DNA of 64,000 nt from Candidatus Zixiibacteriota bacterium (GCA_030615745.1 JAUWYR010000005.1:11255-75254); one strand, 5' to 3'; counted from the first letter of the stretch, positions 24,934 through 33,456 are shown. A program made the numbers and translations. The notes: generated from the letters alone by a model not told the origin.

Positions 24934-25030
24934 TCCTCCCATTATTTTTCCTCAAGTAATTAAAAAAAATCTCGATAATTACAAATAGAGTTGAAATTTT
25001 AATAGGTTTTCTTTAACTGGGGAGAAAAAG

Positions 25031-25804
25031 ATGCAACAGGTGACCAGAGTTCTAATCGTGGATGATGAGGACAGAATCAGGGAGCTTTTAACAGATACAC
25101 TCTCAGCTTTAGGATATCATACCTTCTCAACTAAGGACGGAAAGGATGCTCTATCCTTTTTAAAAAGACAGAACATAGATTTGGTTATAGCTGATATAAG
25201 GATGCCCAAGCTCGATGGGATCTCACTTTTGAAATTGATAAAGAAAGAAAAGCCCGATCTCCCGGTTTTAATTATCACCGGATATGACTTCAACTATGCC
25301 ATGGACAAAGCCTTAGAAGGAGGAGCAGATGGCTTTTTAGCCAAGCCTTTCAGAATCGGGAAGATTGAAGAGTTGATGAAAAACGTTCTCGGAATAGGGG
25401 CCGAGCCTCTTGAAAAGACAAAACCTCCTAAAAAGGTTCTGGTGGCTGAGGATGACCCCATATTGAGAAAGATGTTTGTTGAGACTTTATCCTCCTTGGA
25501 TTATCTTTCAACCGGAGTTGAAAATGGAGAAAAAGCCTTGGACATTTTATCCTCCAAAAAATTTGACCTTCTGATAACTGATATAAAGATGCCAAAAATG
25601 GATGGTATATCTTTAGTCAAGACATTAAAAAAGAAGAAAAGCAAAATCCTGGTGATAATGGTAACCGGATATCCTAAGGATTATCCACCTCAGAAAGTCT
25701 TAGCAGAGGGGGCGGATGGATATTTAGCCAAGCCCTTCCGTGTTGAGAAGATCGATGAGTTGATGAGAGACCTTTTGGAGGAAAAAGAGGAAGTTAGAAA
25801 TTAA
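25031..25804 (+). CDS. Response regulator with two receiver domains (REC-REC)
   Basis: 257 residues. Two complete CheY-like domains: residues 6-120 with phosphoacceptor Asp in VIADIRMPKLDG, and 137-250 with Asp in LITDIKMPKMDG; each has the acidic pair (VDDED, AEDDP) and the conserved Lys (AKPF). No output domain follows. Such proteins act in phosphorelays. The two orphan-type histidine kinases at 33-37 kb are possible partners. GGGGAG precedes the ATG; a strong terminator follows. Confidence 0.93.
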   Translation: MQQVTRVLIVDDEDRIRELLTDTLSALGYHTFSTKDGKDALSFLKRQNIDLVIADIRMPKLDGISLLKLIKKEKPDLPVLIITGYDFNYAMDKALEGGADGFLAKPFRIGKIEELMKNVLGIGAEPLEKTKPPKKVLVAEDDPILRKMFVETLSSLDYLSTGVENGEKALDILSSKKFDLLITDIKMPKMDGISLVKTLKKKKSKILVIMVTGYPKDYPPQKVLAEGADGYLAKPFRVEKIDELMRDLLEEKEEVRN

Positions 25805-25835
25805 CCTCTAATTTGAAGTAAAAAGTATCCAATAA

Positions 25836-25866
25836 AAGAGGGTATATCCCTCTTTTTTTATTTTTG
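25836..25866 (+). terminator. Intrinsic terminator of the double-receiver gene
   Basis: AAAGAGGG, loop TATA, CCCTCTTT followed by a run of T interrupted once by A. It starts about 30 bases after the stop codon at 25804. Confidence 0.9.
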
Positions 25867-25883
25867 GATAAAGAGATAATGAT

Positions 25884-26059
25884 AGCGTCGGGCTTTGCGA
25901 AGCTCGAAGAGTCCTTCGGGCATGCCCGACGGAAAAAAGGAGTGCGAAAACAAGTTTTCGCAAAGTAGGGGAGCCCCTTGTGGGCTCCCGAAGGACGGGA
26001 GGGGATGAACCCCTCCCCTACGCAGAGACATACACGTCTGGGATGAACCCAGACGCTAC
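25884..26059. repeat. Cluster of GTAG-footed hairpin repeats upstream of the gene remnant
   Basis: Four modules: GCGTCGGGC..GCCCGAC with an internal hairpin; GTGCGAAAAC/GTTTTCGCA (25942-25962); the GTAGGGGAGCCCC...CTCCCCTAC module (25965-26021) with inner stems GGGAGCCC/GGGCTCCC and GGGAGGGG/CCCCTCCC; and CGTCTGGG..CCCAGACGCTAC (26035-26059). Closely similar modules recur at 28571-28703 and 29211-29297. The gene-free stretch 25805-26997 is almost wholly such repeats. Confidence 0.8.
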
Positions 26060-26082
26060 AAGAGAAAATAGGAGGTTTAAAG

Positions 26083-26133
26083 ATGAGCAAAATAAAGATT
26101 ATCAAATCTAAATGTGGTGGACAGGTCCCCTGA
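26083..26133 (+). pseudogene. Truncated 5' end of a dockerin-protein-like gene
   Basis: ATG at 26083 with AGGAGG upstream opens MSKIKIIKSKCGGQVP and stops inside the next hairpin. The preceding 50 bases, including CCCAGACGCTACA, GAAAATAGGAGGT and the first codons, match the leader of the dockerin gene at 28726 (MSKSKLIK). It is a duplicated gene start cut off by a GTGGACAGG..CCTGTCCAC hairpin. Confidence 0.7.
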
Positions 26134-26353
26134 CCTGTCCACATAAGTTGCTTTCTTATGTTGGTGCAGGAATTGTCTCAAGACCCGTTCCGGGGATTTC
26201 CTGCACTTTGCTACGGTTGGGGAATTCCCCCGCTTTTCAGTGGGATCTTTATGACAATTCCCTAACTAACAAAAAAATGGGTTTTGAATTGGTAGCCGCA
26301 ACCTTCAGGTTGCGTAAGGAATCTCATTTTCGCAGGCTAAAGCCTGCGGCTAC
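26115..26353. repeat. Hairpin cluster with inverted GGAACGGG element, copy 4
   Basis: GTGGACAGG..CCTGTCCAC (26115-26141). Next the dispersed element in reverse orientation, GTGCAGGAA..TTCCTGCAC around TCAAGACCCGTTCCGGGG (26163-26206), followed by a variant unit GGGGAATTCCCC..GGGATC. Then a paired GTAG...CTAC element (26292-26353) with stems CGCAACC/GGTTGCG and CGCAGGC/GCCTGCG. Confidence 0.8.
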
Positions 26354-26493
26354 CGTCTATCATCCTTAACATTTTTCCGCGTTTTTAATGCGGTGGATTT
26401 TAAATAGTATCCTTTCCGTTCCATCGGAATGTTATCATCCCGAAATTCCAATTTCTACAAAATAAGTGCCTGATTTTGTGTCGTCAAAAGTTA

Positions 26494-26538
26494 CCTCCCG
26501 ACAGGAATATGTGTCGGGAGGAAACTCCTGACACCACC
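26494..26538. repeat. Palindromic repeat
   Basis: CCTCCCGACA..TGTCGGGAGG with a short loop (26494-26521), then AACTCCTGACACCACC, whose CCAC end resembles a reversed GTGG foot. Confidence 0.7.
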
Positions 26539-26559
26539 TAAATTATAGCTATTTTTTTC

Positions 26560-26588
26560 TTGACAAATAGGGTTTTAAGGTTAATATA
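26560..26588 (+). promoter_or_regulatory. Probable promoter of the repeat-protein gene
   Basis: TTGACA at 26560-26565 and AATATA at 26583-26588 with a 17-base spacer. It would give a leader of about 400 bases before 26998. That leader includes the hairpin TTGCCGAATT/AATTCGGCAA near 26862-26884 and a run of CGGCAGCAAC-type repeats. Confidence 0.5.
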
Positions 26589-26997
26589 TAAGAAAGATTT
26601 CATAATAAATACTTTGATTTGACTCTTTTTAGAAAACAGCAAGTTTGTATCAGAATTTGAGGTCTTGGTTTTTCTGTTTTTGATTGTCCTCAAAGGATTG
26701 GGGAGATAAAAGGGGCAAATTAAAAAACAGAGGGGGAAGTTCTTTTAACCTCTGACCCGATGTGGGGAGGTGAGGCTTATTTTATAACCTTTTTTTGTCT
26801 GATATTGCAAGGGAAAAATTCTTAGGTTGTTTCTGCATTTTTAATGCAGAAAAATTTAACTTGCCGAATTACAAATTCGGCAACAACAGGGAATTTCAAG
26901 TTCGGCAGCAACGAGAAAGCGGCAGCAACAGGATTTTTCAAGGGGCAATTGTTAACTAAAATTTCTTTAACCCTTCTGAAAAGAAAGGAGCAAGCGA

Positions 26998-28563
26998 ATG
27001 AAATCGCAAAGAGTTTTGGTTTTAGTGGGGCTAAGTTTCATCTTTTTGTTTTCATCTTTGATTTTTGCAGATGTGCCCCAGATGATTAACTATCAGGGGA
27101 AGATAACCGACCCCCAAGGGGCGTTGATTGACACCATAGTTGCGATGACATTTAGCATCTATTCAAGCAGCATTGCGGGAGTTCCCTTATGGACAGAGAC
27201 TCAAGCTTCGGTTGTGATCGAAAAAGGGATTTTTAGTGTGCTGTTAGGGAGTGTAAATCCTATTCCGGACTCTGTTTTCGACGGGACAGTTCAGTATTTG
27301 GGGGTTAAGGTTGGTGGGGACTCTGAGATGATTCCGAGAAAGGCGATAGTCAGTGTGGGTAATGCTTTTCGCTCAGCCAAGGCTGATACCGCTGAGTATG
27401 CCCTCTCTGCTACTCCTGATGATGACTGGGACATAGACACATCAGGTTTTAACATCTACCGCCTAACCGGTAATGTAGGTATCGGATCATCGATTCCACC
27501 ACAATACAAATTAGACGTAGGAGGAACAGCCCAGATGACAGGCTTTAAGATGCTGACTGGTGCTTCTAATGGCTACGTTTTGACCTCAGATGGTTCAGGA
27601 ATGGGAACCTGGCAGTCAGCTGCTGGAGGTGATAATGACTGGACCTTCAGAATAACTGATACCGCTGACACCACCCTTATGACCGGCGGTGCCTGGGGAA
27701 TTGCCCGATACGGCAACACCCTTTACGGCAATGCGGATTCCACCCATGTGAACCTTGGGGTTGCCTGCACCACAGGAACCAGTGGGCAAAACTATAAATA
27801 CTGCACTGTGGGAGGTGGATATTCCAACACCGCCAGCGGCGTGTATGCAACCGTAGGAGGTGGAGAAAGGAACACCGCCAGCGGACAGGATGCAACCGTA
27901 GGAGGCGGATATTCCGACACCGCCAGCTACTATTATGCAACCGTAGGTGGTGGACGTTACAACACTGCCAGCGGGATTTCTTCAACCGTAGGAGGTGGAG
28001 AGAACAACACCGCCAGCGGGGCGAGTGCAACCGTAGGAGGTGGAACTTACAACACCGCCAGCGGCAAACGTGCAACCGTAGGAGGAGGATGTTACAACAC
28101 CGTCAGCGGGTGGGAGGCCACCGTGGGAGGAGGATGTTACAACACCGCCAGCGACATTCGTGCAACCGTAGGAGGTGGATGGAGAAACACCGCCAGCGGG
28201 TATATTGCAACCGTACCTGGGGGTTATGCAGATACTGCTGCTGGTGACTACTCACTGGCCGCCGGAAGCGAAGTAGTGGTTTCCTCTGACGCTGATTATA
28301 CTTTTGCTTTTGGAAGAGATTTCACGACTTCGACTCCTAATGCGGTCATCTTCCACAACACGCATAACCCTATCAAGGTCGGCATCGGGACGGCGAGCCC
28401 TCAGGGAGCTTTGGATGTGAATTCGACCACAGGAGCACTCATCGTCCCAAGAATGACCACAGCCCAGAGGAACGCCTTAACTGCAGTGAATGGTATGATT
28501 ATCTATAATACCACAACCAATCAGTTCAATTTTTATGAAAACGGAGCCTGGGTTACAAAATGA
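26998..28563 (+). CDS. Secreted protein with ten 15-residue beta-roll (YadA-head-like) repeats
   Basis: 521 residues. A signal peptide (1-24) ends at IFADVP. The N-terminal domain (25-130, MINYQGKITDPQGALID onward) is a module common in secreted proteins of FCB and candidate phyla. Residues 270-419 are ten perfect-length repeats of TVGGGxxNTASGxxA, resembling the left-handed beta-roll of YadA/Hep_Hag adhesin heads. The C-terminal part has GIGTASPQGALDV and an MTTAQRNAL..GMIIYNTTTN ending seen in surface and fibre proteins. AAGGAG lies seven bases before ATG. Probably a trimeric surface protein or adhesin; no membrane anchor or dockerin was seen. Confidence 0.85.
   Translation: MKSQRVLVLVGLSFIFLFSSLIFADVPQMINYQGKITDPQGALIDTIVAMTFSIYSSSIAGVPLWTETQASVVIEKGIFSVLLGSVNPIPDSVFDGTVQYLGVKVGGDSEMIPRKAIVSVGNAFRSAKADTAEYALSATPDDDWDIDTSGFNIYRLTGNVGIGSSIPPQYKLDVGGTAQMTGFKMLTGASNGYVLTSDGSGMGTWQSAAGGDNDWTFRITDTADTTLMTGGAWGIARYGNTLYGNADSTHVNLGVACTTGTSGQNYKYCTVGGGYSNTASGVYATVGGGERNTASGQDATVGGGYSDTASYYYATVGGGRYNTASGISSTVGGGENNTASGASATVGGGTYNTASGKRATVGGGCYNTVSGWEATVGGGCYNTASDIRATVGGGWRNTASGYIATVPGGYADTAAGDYSLAAGSEVVVSSDADYTFAFGRDFTTSTPNAVIFHNTHNPIKVGIGTASPQGALDVNSTTGALIVPRMTTAQRNALTAVNGMIIYNTTTNQFNFYENGAWVTK
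27805..28254 (+). repeat. Ten tandem 45-bp coding repeats
   Basis: Each unit encodes T-V-G-G-G-x-x-N-T-A-S-G-x-x-A. Positions 6-7 and 13-14 differ in nearly every unit (YS, ER, RY, EN, TY, CY, WR; and VY, QD, YY, IS, AS, KR, WE, IR, YI), while the framework is nearly fixed at DNA level (for example GCAACCGTAGGAGGTGGA). The last unit is degenerate (TVPGGYADTAAGDYS). Confidence 0.92.
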
Positions 28564-28570
28564 AGAACGC

Positions 28571-28703
28571 GTAGCAGAGCCTTTATGGCTCTGTGCGGAG
28601 GGATAAACCCTCCCTGGCCGGGCAGGCCGCTACGCGGAGATAAATGTAGCGTCGGGCTTTATGCCCGACGAATTAAACCGTCTGGGATGAACCCAGACGC
28701 TAC
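28571..28703. repeat. GTAG-footed hairpin repeat cluster before the dockerin gene
   Basis: GTAGCAGAGCC..GGCTCTG (28571-28593), GGAGGG..CCCTCC, a CGCTAC end, GTAGCGTCGGGC..GCCCGAC (28646-28669) and CGTCTGGG..CCCAGACGCTAC (28679-28703). Stems differ in sequence but share GTAG or CTAC feet. Confidence 0.8.
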
Positions 28704-28725
28704 AAAAGAAAATAGGAGGTAAAAA

Positions 28726-29196
28726 ATGAGTAAATCTAAACTTATTAAATTGGCAGTATTTTTCTCGGTGGTCTCTCTTTTCGTTCCCTTAATCTTTTAC
28801 GCCACTCCTCAGGCTCAGAACTTCAAATTGGTAACCGATGTCTTGGATGAGTTCGGAGGAAGGGCAAGCTCAACCAATTACTTATTAAGGGTCTCAACCG
28901 GTGGTCAGTCATCTGCTGGTGGGAAGATGCAAAGCACAAATTATCAAGCCAGTTCTGGATATGCCCATTCAGCCTGGGTCTGGCATGGTGATACAAACGG
29001 AAATGGGTATATCAACCTTGGTGATGTGATCTACTTAGCCAACTATCTCATGAAGGGAGGACCTGAACCCCAACCTATGGAGGCAGGTGCTGTCAATGAC
29101 ATCACTACTGTTTGTGATAACATCATAAATTTGGCTGACATCATCTATTTAGCCAACTACCTTATCAAAGGTGGTCCACCACCGTGTAACTTGTAG
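28726..29196 (+). CDS. Secreted protein with C-terminal dockerin-like module
   Basis: 156 residues. A signal peptide (1-25) ends near YATPQA. A short domain follows with [21 protein letters not shown] and a related [18 protein letters not shown] copy. The C-terminal 65 residues are two calcium-loop dockerin repeats: [21 protein letters not shown] and the degenerate [16 protein letters not shown], each ending KGGP. AGGAGGT precedes the ATG. In these phyla such modules often end extracellular proteins, probably mediating attachment; no cohesin is in the window. Confidence 0.85.
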   Translation: MSKSKLIKLAVFFSVVSLFVPLIFYATPQAQNFKLVTDVLDEFGGRASSTNYLLRVSTGGQSSAGGKMQSTNYQASSGYAHSAWVWHGDTNGNGYINLGDVIYLANYLMKGGPEPQPMEAGAVNDITTVCDNIINLADIIYLANYLIKGGPPPCNL

Positions 29197-29210
29197 AAGT
29201 TTAATTTTGC

Positions 29211-29297
29211 GCTGTCGGGAGGTAACTCCCGACAGCGATTAAAAAGGAGTGCGAAAACTTGTTTTCGCAAAGTAGGGGAGCCCCTCGTGGGCTCCCT
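29211..29297. repeat. Hairpin repeats after the dockerin gene
   Basis: CGCTGTCGGGAG..CTCCCGACAGCG (29211-29238), GTGCGAAAAC/GTTTTCGCA (29250-29270) and GTAGGGGAGCCCC..GGGCTCCC (29273-29297). The order of the last two repeats that of 25942-25990, including the AAAAAGGAGTGCGAAAAC link. Confidence 0.8.
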
Positions 29298-29305
29298 AAA
29301 ACAGT

Positions 29306-29677
29306 TCACTCTTTTAAAAGCAAAGCCACCGCAATTGCATAATCATAGGTATGGGAAAGACTGATAATTATTTTGCCTTTTCCAATTCTTTTTTGAATTT
29401 TATCTGAAATTTTCAACTCTGGTTTCCCGCTTCTCGTTTTTATAACCTCAAAATCTTTCCAGACAACACCTTGAGAAAGGCCTGTACCTAAAGCTTTCAT
29501 CGCCGCCTCTTTAGCACAGAATCTTCCAGCAAAAAAAATCTCAGGGAAACTCTTTTCATCACAATAACTTACCTCAGATGTGGAAAAAACCCGTTTTTTA
29601 AATCTATTCCCCCACTTCTGGATAGCCTTTTTAATCCTTTTTGTCTCAATTATATCTACCCCTAAAGAATCCACCAT
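29306..29677 (-). CDS. acpS: Holo-[acyl-carrier-protein] synthase
   Basis: 123 residues, the normal AcpS length. SLGVDIIETKRIKKAI at the N-terminus has the metal-binding Asp, FAGRFCAKEAAMKALGTGLSQG near 50-71 the second site, and KIIISLSHTYDYAIAVALL the C-terminal strand. It transfers 4'-phosphopantetheine from CoA to acyl carrier protein. Downstream on the same strand as nrdJ, but separated by 400 bases. Confidence 0.94.
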   Translation of the reverse strand: MVDSLGVDIIETKRIKKAIQKWGNRFKKRVFSTSEVSYCDEKSFPEIFFAGRFCAKEAAMKALGTGLSQGVVWKDFEVIKTRSGKPELKISDKIQKRIGKGKIIISLSHTYDYAIAVALLLKE

Positions 29678-29757
29678 AAAAATTTTTAAAAAAACACTTG
29701 CTTTTTTAATTTTTTTGTTTTACTTATTTATATGGAAAGGGTTGTTTTGAAAAACCT

Positions 29758-30003
29758 TTAACACCTAACAAATGAAGGTCGCCCCTGGATGTTGAGCGTA
29801 CGCGATGATCCCTTCTTGGAGGAGCGAAAGCAAAAGACGACCCAGTGGCTGTAAAAACCCTTTAATGTGTTAGACCGTGAGTGTTTCTTCAAAACCTCAG
29901 CCCTTTCCTTTTTATTTTCTCCCAAAAATTGGTAAACTCTATCCAACACCTTGCCATCCTTTTCTACCCTAAAAACAATTCCTGTTGGAAAATTTTTTTC
30001 CAT
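29758..30003 (-). CDS. Doubtful 81-aa ORF
   Basis: The first half (MEKNFPTGIVFRVEKDGKV..FLGENKKERAEVLKK) reads like a protein, while the second half lies in a GC-richer structured segment and looks random. There is no clear ribosome binding site. I recognise no family. It may be the remains of a gene truncated by the structured element at 29760-29880. Confidence 0.25.
   Translation of the reverse strand: MEKNFPTGIVFRVEKDGKVLDRVYQFLGENKKERAEVLKKHSRSNTLKGFYSHWVVFCFRSSKKGSSRTLNIQGRPSFVRC
29760..29880. other. Structured intergenic segment, possible small RNA
   Basis: A stem GGTCG (29778-29782) / CGACC (29838-29842) encloses a GCGTACGC palindrome and a GCGAAAGC tetraloop-like hairpin. Outer CTAACA/TGTTAG arms and near-repeats AAAAACCTTTAA and AAAAACCCTTTAA flank it. 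It is GC-richer than its surroundings. It matches no RNA family that I can name. Confidence 0.3.
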
Positions 30004-30034
30004 CTCTATTAAAGTTCAAAGAAAATATTTCCAA

Positions 30035-30055
30035 CCCCCCGCCTCTGGCGGGGGG
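30035..30055. repeat. GC-rich hairpin
   Basis: CCCCCCGCC, loop TCT, GGCGGGGGG. The stem is the same as that at about 346-369 with the loop reversed. It lies after the nrdJ stop. Confidence 0.8.
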
Positions 30056-30088
30056 ATTGGAAATAACATCCCCCCTCCCCACTCCTTT

Positions 30089-32296
30089 CTAACATTTGGA
30101 ATACCCACAGCTTCTACACACCACACAACCACCATCATATTCCAATTTAGCTCCGCAATCAGGACAATGCTCAAAATACAAATCTTTAAATGAATTCAGG
30201 TTTTTCCCCTCTCCGAAATGCTTATTTAAAACCTTGGCAATTGCATCCGGAATTGACATAATAAGCCCTCCCTCCTGAAACACAGGCGAAGCCCCTCCAA
30301 TCCCGATCAACTGATCTATGATTTTATCCACTCCAATTCCTGACCTTAACCCCAAGGAGGCAAGCCGACATATCGCCTCTGTATCCGCCATTGTTGAATA
30401 GCCAGATTTACCTATCTGAGCAAAGACCTCAAACGGTTTACCATTTAAAGTGTTCACCGTGACATAAAGATTTCCATAACCTGTTTTTATCTTCTCCGTA
30501 ATTCCGCTTAATGTTGAAGGTCGCTCCATAGGAGTTATCTTCAATTCCGCAACGGTTTTTCTCACTGACAAAACTTGCTCTGTTCGACTTTTATCCCTGT
30601 AGATAGTTATACCCTTACACCCGAGCTTATAAGCTAACTTGTAAGTCCTATCAACGTCCTCAACTTTTGCATAACTGGGCAAATTTATAGTCTTGGATAC
30701 AGCATTATCAGTATATTTCTGAAAGACTCCTTGCATTTTAATATGCCACTCAGGCGCCACATCAAAAGAAGTCACATAAATTTTTTTAATGTCTTCAGGA
30801 ATCTCATCAAACTCTTTCAAGGAGTTTTTCTCAGCAATCCTTTCTAAAAGTTTTTTGGTCAAAAATCCTTTTTCCCTACCCTGATTTTCAAAATAGGGAT
30901 TAACTTCAGTCAATTCAGTCTGATCCATAACATTTCTAACATAACAGATTGCAAAAATAGGTTCGATACCAGATGAACAGGATGCTATTATACTTATAGT
31001 CCCAGTAGGAGCAATAGTGGTGACGGTGGCATTGCGCATTGGAATATTTTTATCATAATAGATGCTTTTGCTCCAGTTAGGAAAGTTGCCTCTTTTTTTA
31101 GCTAATTCAGAGGATATCAGGTGTGACTTCTCCTGAATAAATCTCATAACTTTTTCCCCTAAATCCACAGCCTCTAAAGAATCGTAAGAAATCCGAAGTT
31201 GGACTAAAAGGTCAGCCCAACCCATAACTCCCAGACCTATCTTCCTGTTCTTTTTTGTATTCTCCTCTATCTGTGAAAGCGGATATTTGTTTACATCGAT
31301 GACATTATCGAGAAAGCGAACTGCGATTTTTGTAACCCTTTCGAGCTTATCCCAGTCAATTTCAAAAGAATCACCAATTTTTCTGACCATCTTCGACAGA
31401 TTGATAGAACCCAGATTACAGCTCTCATAGGGGAGAAGAGGTTGCTCACCGCAGGGATTGGTCGCCTCAAATAGCCCTACCTTTGTTATTGGGTTTTTTC
31501 CATTCATCTGATCAATAAACATCACTCCGGGCTCACCTGTTTTCCAGGCTTGCTTTATAATCAGGTCAAAAATCTCCTTAGCCTTTAATCTAACTGGATT
31601 GCCATTCTTATAATAAATGTTTTGGGTTCGCGGGTCTATAAGGTCGTAATATTCATCATTTTCTGCTTTCCTCATAAAATCGTCAGTCAACGCCACTGAT
31701 ATATTAAAGTTATTCAGCTCGGATAGATCTTCTTTTGAGGAGATGAACTCCAATATATCAGGATGATCCACCCTTAAAACACCCATATTTGCTCCCCTTC
31801 TTGTTCCTCCTTGTTTAACAGCCTCAGTAGCAGCATTTATCACCTTCATAAAAGATATAGGACCAGATGCAACCCCTGAAGTTGAGGCAACAACTGAGTT
31901 TTTGGGCCTCAATTTTGAAAAGGAAAAGCCTGTCCCCCCTCCTGATTTATGGATCAAAGCTGTATTTTTAACCGCATCAAAGATCGACTCCATGGAATCC
32001 TCAATTGGCAGGACAAAGCATGCGGAGAGTTGACCTAAGGGTCTTCCAGAATTCATAAGGGTAGGAGAGTTGGGTAAAAACTCCAAGTTCGACATAACAT
32101 CGTAGAATTCTTTAGCTTTGTTTTCTACCTCATCATCAGTTGCCTCATAATTTTTTTCAGCACCCGCTATCGCCTTTGCCACTCTCTGAAAAAGCTCCTC
32201 TGGAGTCTCTATGACCTTTCCCTGGTTATCTTTTATCAAATATCTTCTCTCTAAAACTTTGATTGCGTTTTCAGATAATTTCAATTGTGTATTCAT
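30089..32296 (-). CDS. nrdJ: Adenosylcobalamin-dependent (class II) ribonucleotide reductase
   Basis: 735 residues. Motifs: LPNSPTLMNSG near 75, SACFVLP (first redox Cys) near 91, HKSGGGTGFSFSKLRP, NPCGEQPLLPYESCNLGSI (active-site NPCGE plus the second redox Cys) near 281-299, and the C-terminal zinc ribbon CPDCGAKL..CVVCRSCG. There is no ATP-cone. It makes deoxyribonucleotides using B12 and so works with or without oxygen. It follows thyX by 13 bases on the same strand, forming a DNA-precursor operon. Confidence 0.96.
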   Translation of the reverse strand: MNTQLKLSENAIKVLERRYLIKDNQGKVIETPEELFQRVAKAIAGAEKNYEATDDEVENKAKEFYDVMSNLEFLPNSPTLMNSGRPLGQLSACFVLPIEDSMESIFDAVKNTALIHKSGGGTGFSFSKLRPKNSVVASTSGVASGPISFMKVINAATEAVKQGGTRRGANMGVLRVDHPDILEFISSKEDLSELNNFNISVALTDDFMRKAENDEYYDLIDPRTQNIYYKNGNPVRLKAKEIFDLIIKQAWKTGEPGVMFIDQMNGKNPITKVGLFEATNPCGEQPLLPYESCNLGSINLSKMVRKIGDSFEIDWDKLERVTKIAVRFLDNVIDVNKYPLSQIEENTKKNRKIGLGVMGWADLLVQLRISYDSLEAVDLGEKVMRFIQEKSHLISSELAKKRGNFPNWSKSIYYDKNIPMRNATVTTIAPTGTISIIASCSSGIEPIFAICYVRNVMDQTELTEVNPYFENQGREKGFLTKKLLERIAEKNSLKEFDEIPEDIKKIYVTSFDVAPEWHIKMQGVFQKYTDNAVSKTINLPSYAKVEDVDRTYKLAYKLGCKGITIYRDKSRTEQVLSVRKTVAELKITPMERPSTLSGITEKIKTGYGNLYVTVNTLNGKPFEVFAQIGKSGYSTMADTEAICRLASLGLRSGIGVDKIIDQLIGIGGASPVFQEGGLIMSIPDAIAKVLNKHFGEGKNLNSFKDLYFEHCPDCGAKLEYDGGCVVCRSCGYSKC

Positions 32297-32309
32297 CTTT
32301 TATCTTTTT

Positions 32310-32966
32310 TTAAGAATCTTTTCTTTTTATCGCAATTTTATTTTTTTCATCTATAGCAAAATCCCAGAAAACAAAAGGTGCTTTTGTTTTTAATATTTTA
32401 AGCATCTCCAGGCACACAGCCCTTATCTCCCAGTGCGCTTTTGAGCTACATCTAACCTCGAATATATGTCTGAACTCTCTGAAGTTCGCAGATAAAACGA
32501 TCTCTGATACAGTAGCATTTGGCAATATGTATCTGGCATCCTCTTTTGGAATTTTAGCTTTCACCATCTCCTGATAGAATTTTTCAGCCTCATATGCAGT
32601 TCTTTTGAATTCATCGACAAAATTGGAGTTTTCAACACTCGGAGGGATTACGAACTCAAATTCTTTTGTCGCACCTTCTTTGAGTTTCCCGTATTCAACA
32701 TATCTCTGGCTTTCCTGGGAAGGGGAGATAAGTCTGTGTCTGACCATCTCATGGGTGAATACCCGGGAACCCCCTTTGATCCTGAACGTGGCGAAAGCGT
32801 GTTCTAAAACAGAGTGATGTCCTTTTTTTATAACCTTTTTTATAAGCTCTTCGGTCGATTTAGGGGGGTCATATCTATGGAAACTGAGATAACATGTTCT
32901 ACAGGCTCTTTCAATGACGTCCTGTGCATTGGGAGTTATAGCCATAAGTTCTACTTTCAAAGACAC
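32310..32966 (-). CDS. thyX: FAD-dependent thymidylate synthase
   Basis: 218 residues. The ThyX signature RHRxxSxNExSxR appears as RHRLISPSQESQR near 77-89, with Q in place of N at one position. ARYILPNATVSEIVLSANFREFRHIFEVR near 146-174 (quoted in part) is the second flavin/dUMP region. It methylates dUMP with methylene-tetrahydrofolate and NADPH. It is the first gene of the thyX-nrdJ pair. Confidence 0.95.
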   Translation of the reverse strand: MSLKVELMAITPNAQDVIERACRTCYLSFHRYDPPKSTEELIKKVIKKGHHSVLEHAFATFRIKGGSRVFTHEMVRHRLISPSQESQRYVEYGKLKEGATKEFEFVIPPSVENSNFVDEFKRTAYEAEKFYQEMVKAKIPKEDARYILPNATVSEIVLSANFREFRHIFEVRCSSKAHWEIRAVCLEMLKILKTKAPFVFWDFAIDEKNKIAIKRKDS

Positions 32967-33456
32967 AAATACCAGCTCCTCTCAAAAATAGATTCCCCCT
33001 CTAACCTGTTGGAATATTTAGAATTAAAGCAGAATCAAATTAAATCTTCTGCCTCTTATCTTTTTTTTATCGCTGAAACTTAAATTATAAAATAAAAAAT
33101 TGTTTGTCAAGGAAAAAATGCGAATTTTTGCAAAAAAATCACAATATGTTGTGTTTTAATAAATTATGAGATACAAAATGTTGGAGGTAAGCCTTGTTAC
33201 CAAGTTCGTAGGTCGATTTTCTCATTTGAGTCATTTCTGACCAAAATCGACATTTTTGGTTGTCGAAATTGGAATTTCGACTTACTTCTTTTTCTCACCC
33301 AGTAGGGGAGGGGTTTATCCCCTCCCGTCCTTCGGGAGCCCACAAGGGGCTCCCCTACATATTACTTTTATTTTTTGGAAACGTAATAGTACGTAATAGA
33401 AGCAGGAATTTATCCTGCTGTGAGGACATTTTTGGGAGTATAAAATTGAAAAGAAT
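32967..33456. other. Gene-free region with a large hairpin array
   Basis: The first 200 bases are AT-rich promoter-like DNA for thyX. From 33208 repeats follow: GTAGGTCGATTTT..AAAATCGAC, GTCGAAATT..AATTTCGACTTAC, and the GTAGGGGAGGGG...GGGGCTCCCCTAC composite (33302-33358), which is the same module as at 25965 in reverse orientation. No gene. Confidence 0.7.

Noticed and set aside
26112-26369. 85-aa ORF containing YVGAGIVSRPVPG
   Set aside because: It translates the inverted copy of the same hairpin element and the next REP-like unit, with no ribosome site.
27677-28075. 132-aa minus-strand ORF rich in Arg, Trp, Cys and His
   Set aside because: It is the antisense shadow of the 45-bp repeats in the secreted protein; its periodicity comes wholly from the plus-strand gene.
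27805-28254. Diversity-generating retroelement variable region
   Set aside because: Variable dipeptides suggested it, but no reverse transcriptase or template repeat is in the window, and changes are not limited to adenine positions.
29758-29880. 6S RNA, SRP RNA or group II intron domain V
   Set aside because: The stems and loops do not carry the conserved sequences of any of these RNAs.
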